Origin: Actinomycetales bacterium
GTDB lineage: Bacteria > Actinomycetota > Actinomycetes > S36-B12
Length of the DNA: 64,000 bases
Direction of reading: 5' to 3'
Assembly (NCBI GenBank): GCA_018970025.1
Contig: JAGWXF010000008.1
Span: forward strand, 27,645-91,644
The translations under genes and the position numbers were made by a program. The notes under the pieces are model-generated. The model did not search any database, had not been told where the DNA came from, and saw only the letters and a list, made by a program, of their open reading frames with translations. Every line of letters starts with the position of its first letter. Positions within the stretch are counted from its first letter, which is position 1. Below are positions 61,219 to 64,000 of this stretch, in pieces.

Positions 61219-63797
61219 GTCGGGGGCGTAGCCGTTGACCTGGGCGGTGTATCGGCCGGGAGCGAGGGTGGCGGGGATGGGCAGGGTTCCCGGAAGGCGC
61301 CGGTGGCGTCGGTGGGGAGGCTGCCGAGGTCGATGACGTAGGTCTCGCCGGTCTGCGCGGCGAGCTGGGCGCTGTGGAACAGGAAGACCCGGGCGTATGT
61401 GGCGGGGGCGAATCCGGTGCCGCTGGCGCGCAGCCGCTGGCCCTGGACGACCTCCAGGGACCCGGCGGTGCCCAGGGGCGCTGCCCGGCCGTCGGGCTGC
61501 AGGCCCTGCAGCCGCAGCGACCAGCCGGGCGCGCTGACCGTGACCGCGCGCTGCGCGCCCGAGGCGGTGACCTGCGCGGGCACCGGGACGGCGTTGACCA
61601 GCACCAGGGCACTGGAGGCCCCGACACCCTGGGTCGCCGGGGTGACGATCGCGTCCAGCTGCCCGGGGGCCGCGGCCGTGGGCCCCGGGGCGGCGGCGGA
61701 CCCGGTCGACGACCCCGAGCCACTGCCACTGCCGCTGCCACTACCACCGCCACTACTACTACTGCCGCCGCCGCTGGCGGGGATGGTGATGGTCAGCGCG
61801 ACCGGGGCGCTGGTCAGCGCGCCGGAGTCGGTGACCGTGACGGTGAACGCGTACGTGCCGGCCGCGGTCGGCGTGCCGGTGATCCGGCCGATCGTGCAGC
61901 CCGTTGCCGGGGTGTTCGCCGCCGTGCACAGCGCCAGCCCGGGTGGCAGCGACCCGCTCGTCACGGACCACTGCGGGAACACCCCGGTGCCCGCCGTCGC
62001 CGACAGCGCCTGCCCATACGGTGCGCCCAGCGAGCCGCCCGGCAGCGAAGCCGTGGTCACCAGCGGGTACGGGTTCACCACCAGCGTCACCGCCTTTGCC
62101 GCGCTGGTCGCGCTCGCGGAGTCCGTCACCGCCACCGAGAACACCGTCCCCGGCCCCGTCGGGGTGCCGCTGACCTGCCCCGTCGCCGCGTTCAGCGACA
62201 GCCCCGCCGGCAGGCTCCCCGAGGTCACCACCCACGCGGTGTACGACCCACTCCCACCCGACGCCGCCAGCGACTGGCTGTACGGCACGCCCACCGTCCC
62301 CGTCGCCAGGCTCGACGTCGTCACCGCCGGCGGGATCACGATCGACAGGCCCCGCGCCGCACTCACGACTCCGACCGAGTCGGTCACCGTCACCGAGAAA
62401 CTGCCCCCAGCCCCAGTCGGCGTCCCCGAGATCACCCCACTGCCCGCATTCAGCGACAGCCCCGCCGGCAGGCTCCCCGACGACACCGCCCACGACGCAT
62501 ACGACCCACTCCCACCCGACGCCGCCAACGCCTGGCTATACGCCACCCCCGTCTGCCCATCCGGCAACGACGACGTCGTAACCGACGGAGCCGGGGCCAC
62601 GACGTAGGTGAGTCGCGCCGATGCGTCGTAGGAAGTGCCCCCGAAGGTCATGGCAACCGTGTAATCGACGGTGAAGGTGCCCGCCTGGGTCGGCGTGAAG
62701 ATGACGCTATTCCCTGACGTTTGCACGTCGCCTGCAGGCGCAGTGGAGTTGCTGATGCCTGTGAGGCTCTGCCGGATGCCGTAGCTCAGCGGCGACTGAC
62801 TCACGTCGATTGAGACGGACTGGCCCACCTCCAGGGAGCGTGATGCCGGGCAGGCCAGGAGCACGGTCAACTGCACATCGTCGAGCAGGTTGCCGAACTG
62901 GAGGTGCGGTGGGCTACCACCGCCGGTCACACCCTCGAATTGGAATCGCAGGCTCCCGCTGCTGCTTGCGAGGTAGGTGCCCTCGTATCGAGTCCAGCCC
63001 TCATCGAGGTCCGTTGCGATCGTGCTGGTGCTGACCGGGGTTGAGCCGTAGGTCGGAGTGCCACTGAACTTGTCAGCGTTCGTCGGCGCGTACTTGTCGA
63101 TCGACGTCTGCTGCGCGAGCGAGCCGCCAGCGGGGCCGATCATGACCCGCATCTCCTCGTTGTCGTTTGTGCGTCCGCGGTGCTTCAGGCTCCAGAAGAG
63201 TCGCTCGCCCGAGGTGACGGCGATGTCCTGAAAGAGCGCACTTGGGCTGTTGGCCATGAGTTCGGCCCAGTGGGTGCCCTCGGCGGCCTGGGGCCCGTAA
63301 AGGTCGAAGTAGCCTGGCTGCGATGAGGTGGTAGCTGAGGCCGCACCAGACCGCGCCGGCGAGTACGGACCATATGGGGTGCCCACAGGGTCGACCGATG
63401 AGGTGTAGGTCGGCACCTGGCGCTGGATTTCCACCATGTGATCCGCAGCCGTCGTCTGCCAACCGGTGAGGTAGTTGGTCGGCACCGTCAGGTCCAGGAA
63501 CAGGATTTGGTCCGGACCGGGATTGGCGACGTCATACCCATGCCACCAGCCGTAGCCACTGTACGTTGGGATGTTGTTGGCTACGCCTCCCAGATCAGGG
63601 TCGGAGAAGTCTTCAAACCCCCCGTTCACCAGGGCATGGATACTGCTCGGGCATGCAGTCGTCCGGACGCTGCCGACCGCTCCGGCATGCTCCAAGGCGC
63701 CGAACGGCAGTGCGACTGTGGCCAGTGACAGGACGGCACCCGCGACACCTGCGCGTGAGATCCGCAGTCTCCCAGACACAGGCGTAAGATACGCCAC
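61215..63797 (-). CDS. Large secreted Ig-repeat surface protein, 5' part (frameshifted before the end)
   Basis: About 840 residues that match one family before the frame is lost. Residues 10-40 are a signal sequence (GVAGAVLSLATVALPFGALE). An N-terminal domain follows (NGGFEDFSDPDLGG, WWHGYDVANPG), then three to four He_PIG-type Ig repeats of the form SLPAGLSLNAATGQVSGTPT. A Gly/Ser linker (about 690-715, encoded by short DNA repeats near 61710-61780) and another folded part (VLVNAVPVPAQVTASGAQRA) follow. After TDATGAFR the frame shifts and reads nonsense (EPCPSPPP) to a stop at 61215. It is probably a cell-surface protein for adhesion or polysaccharide binding. The start (GTG 63797) is uncertain. 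Confidence 0.75.
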   Translation of the reverse strand: MAYLTPVSGRLRISRAGVAGAVLSLATVALPFGALEHAGAVGSVRTTACPSSIHALVNGGFEDFSDPDLGGVANNIPTYSGYGWWHGYDVANPGPDQILFLDLTVPTNYLTGWQTTAADHMVEIQRQVPTYTSSVDPVGTPYGPYSPARSGAASATTSSQPGYFDLYGPQAAEGTHWAELMANSPSALFQDIAVTSGERLFWSLKHRGRTNDNEEMRVMIGPAGGSLAQQTSIDKYAPTNADKFSGTPTYGSTPVSTSTIATDLDEGWTRYEGTYLASSSGSLRFQFEGVTGGGSPPHLQFGNLLDDVQLTVLLACPASRSLEVGQSVSIDVSQSPLSYGIRQSLTGISNSTAPAGDVQTSGNSVIFTPTQAGTFTVDYTVAMTFGGTSYDASARLTYVVAPAPSVTTSSLPDGQTGVAYSQALAASGGSGSYASWAVSSGSLPAGLSLNAGSGVISGTPTGAGGSFSVTVTDSVGVVSAARGLSIVIPPAVTTSSLATGTVGVPYSQSLAASGGSGSYTAWVVTSGSLPAGLSLNAATGQVSGTPTGPGTVFSVAVTDSASATSAAKAVTLVVNPYPLVTTASLPGGSLGAPYGQALSATAGTGVFPQWSVTSGSLPPGLALCTAANTPATGCTIGRITGTPTAAGTYAFTVTVTDSGALTSAPVALTITIPASGGGSSSSGGGSGSGSGSGSGSSTGSAAAPGPTAAAPGQLDAIVTPATQGVGASSALVLVNAVPVPAQVTASGAQRAVTVSAPGWSLRLQGLQPDGRAAPLGTAGSLEVVQGQRLRASGTGFAPATYARVFLFHSAQLAAQTGETYVIDLGSLPTDATGAFREPCPSPPPSLPADTPPRSTATPPT

Positions 63798-63854
63798 TTT
63801 AGCCCCAATAGAGCCTGGGGGATAGCCTCCCCGGTCGCCGGAGGCCTCACCTCA

Positions 63855-63860
63855 TATACT
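63855..63860 (+). promoter_or_regulatory. Probable -10 box for glyS
   Basis: TATACT is a near-consensus -10 hexamer 66 bases before the glyS start; no good -35 partner is seen at the right distance. Confidence 0.45.
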
Positions 63861-63925
63861 TCCGGCATCCGCCGACACCCAGCCGGAGTGGAGCAGCTGC
63901 TGCGCTTCGAGGCAAGGAGCGCAGC

Positions 63926-64000
63926 ATGGCCGATCGCGTCGACGCCGTCGTCAACCTCTGCAAGCGACGTGGCTTCGTCTTCCAGTCATCGGAGATCTAC
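63926..64000 (+). CDS. glyS: Glycyl-tRNA synthetase, 5' end only
   Basis: The first 25 codons read MADRVDAVVNLCKRRGFVFQ and SSEIY, the N-terminus of the single-chain glycyl-tRNA synthetase. AAGGAGC precedes the ATG. The window ends here. glyS lies near uppS and recO in other actinobacteria as well. Confidence 0.85.
   Translation, partial: MADRVDAVVNLCKRRGFVFQSSEIY

Noticed and set aside
61700..61790. Tandem repeat as a mobile element or array
   Set aside because: It encodes the Gly/Ser linker of the surface protein and has no spacers or inverted ends.

Overview
The window is high-GC DNA from an actinobacterium (Actinomycetota). Two things support this. The right half carries a run of housekeeping genes in the order familiar from actinobacteria: octT, leuS, degV, comEA, comEC, holA, rpsT, lepA, hemW, hrcA, dnaJ, rsmE, phoH, ybeY, a CBS protein, era, recO, uppS and glyS. 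The left half carries an actinorhodopsin-type proton pump, which is typical of sunlit freshwater actinobacteria. I cannot name the genus from the sequence alone.

Positions 1-11112 hold the most interesting content: a cyanobactin-like RiPP (ribosomally made, post-translationally modified peptide) gene cluster. It has a YcaO cyclodehydratase cut by the left edge, five small precursor-peptide genes, and an MFS exporter. An operon follows with two subtilisin-like maturation proteases of the PatA/PatG type, two small proteins resembling PatB and PatC, and a stand-alone SagB-type FMN dehydrogenase. The precursors share a leader and an acidic tail. Between these lie cores of 8-13 residues that differ completely from each other, and each core ends in Cys. 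The inferred route is: the cyclodehydratase closes Cys/Ser/Thr to azolines, the dehydrogenase oxidises them to azoles, the two proteases trim leader and tail (possibly closing the ring), and the transporter exports the product. Neither protease has room between Asp and His for the extra segment associated with PatG macrocyclisation, so the product may be linear or closed in another way.

Positions 11100-24000 hold a secreted DUF1566-type protein, a HAD hydrolase, a decayed cupin gene, a complete polyamine-type ABC importer (binding protein, two permeases, ATPase) behind a perfect 20-base palindrome, the rhodopsin, a gamma-glutamylputrescine-oxidase-like flavoenzyme, a divergent TetR regulator, and a group of glycosyltransferase, glucosamine-kinase-like and SIS-domain genes. 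Together these suggest uptake and oxidation of amines and amino sugars alongside light-driven proton pumping.

Positions 24000-36700 hold an eight-PAS diguanylate cyclase, a methyltransferase, a metal-binding HMA protein, an EamA transporter, octT, leuS, a YcaQ-like glycosylase, degV, a Phd/PIN toxin-antitoxin pair whose toxin has lost its first catalytic Asp, and two divergent gene remnants that meet at a deletion point.

Positions 36700-64000 hold plsY, the competence genes comEA/comEC, and the translation, stress and RNA genes listed above. They are interrupted by a CheB-CheR-PAS protein with a winged-helix/PAS partner and a TSUP transporter. Two copies of a long palindromic element sit at convergent gene ends. 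A CIRCE operator precedes hrcA. Near the right edge a large secreted Ig-repeat/OmpA-like protein is split by a one-base frameshift, and the first codons of glyS end the window.
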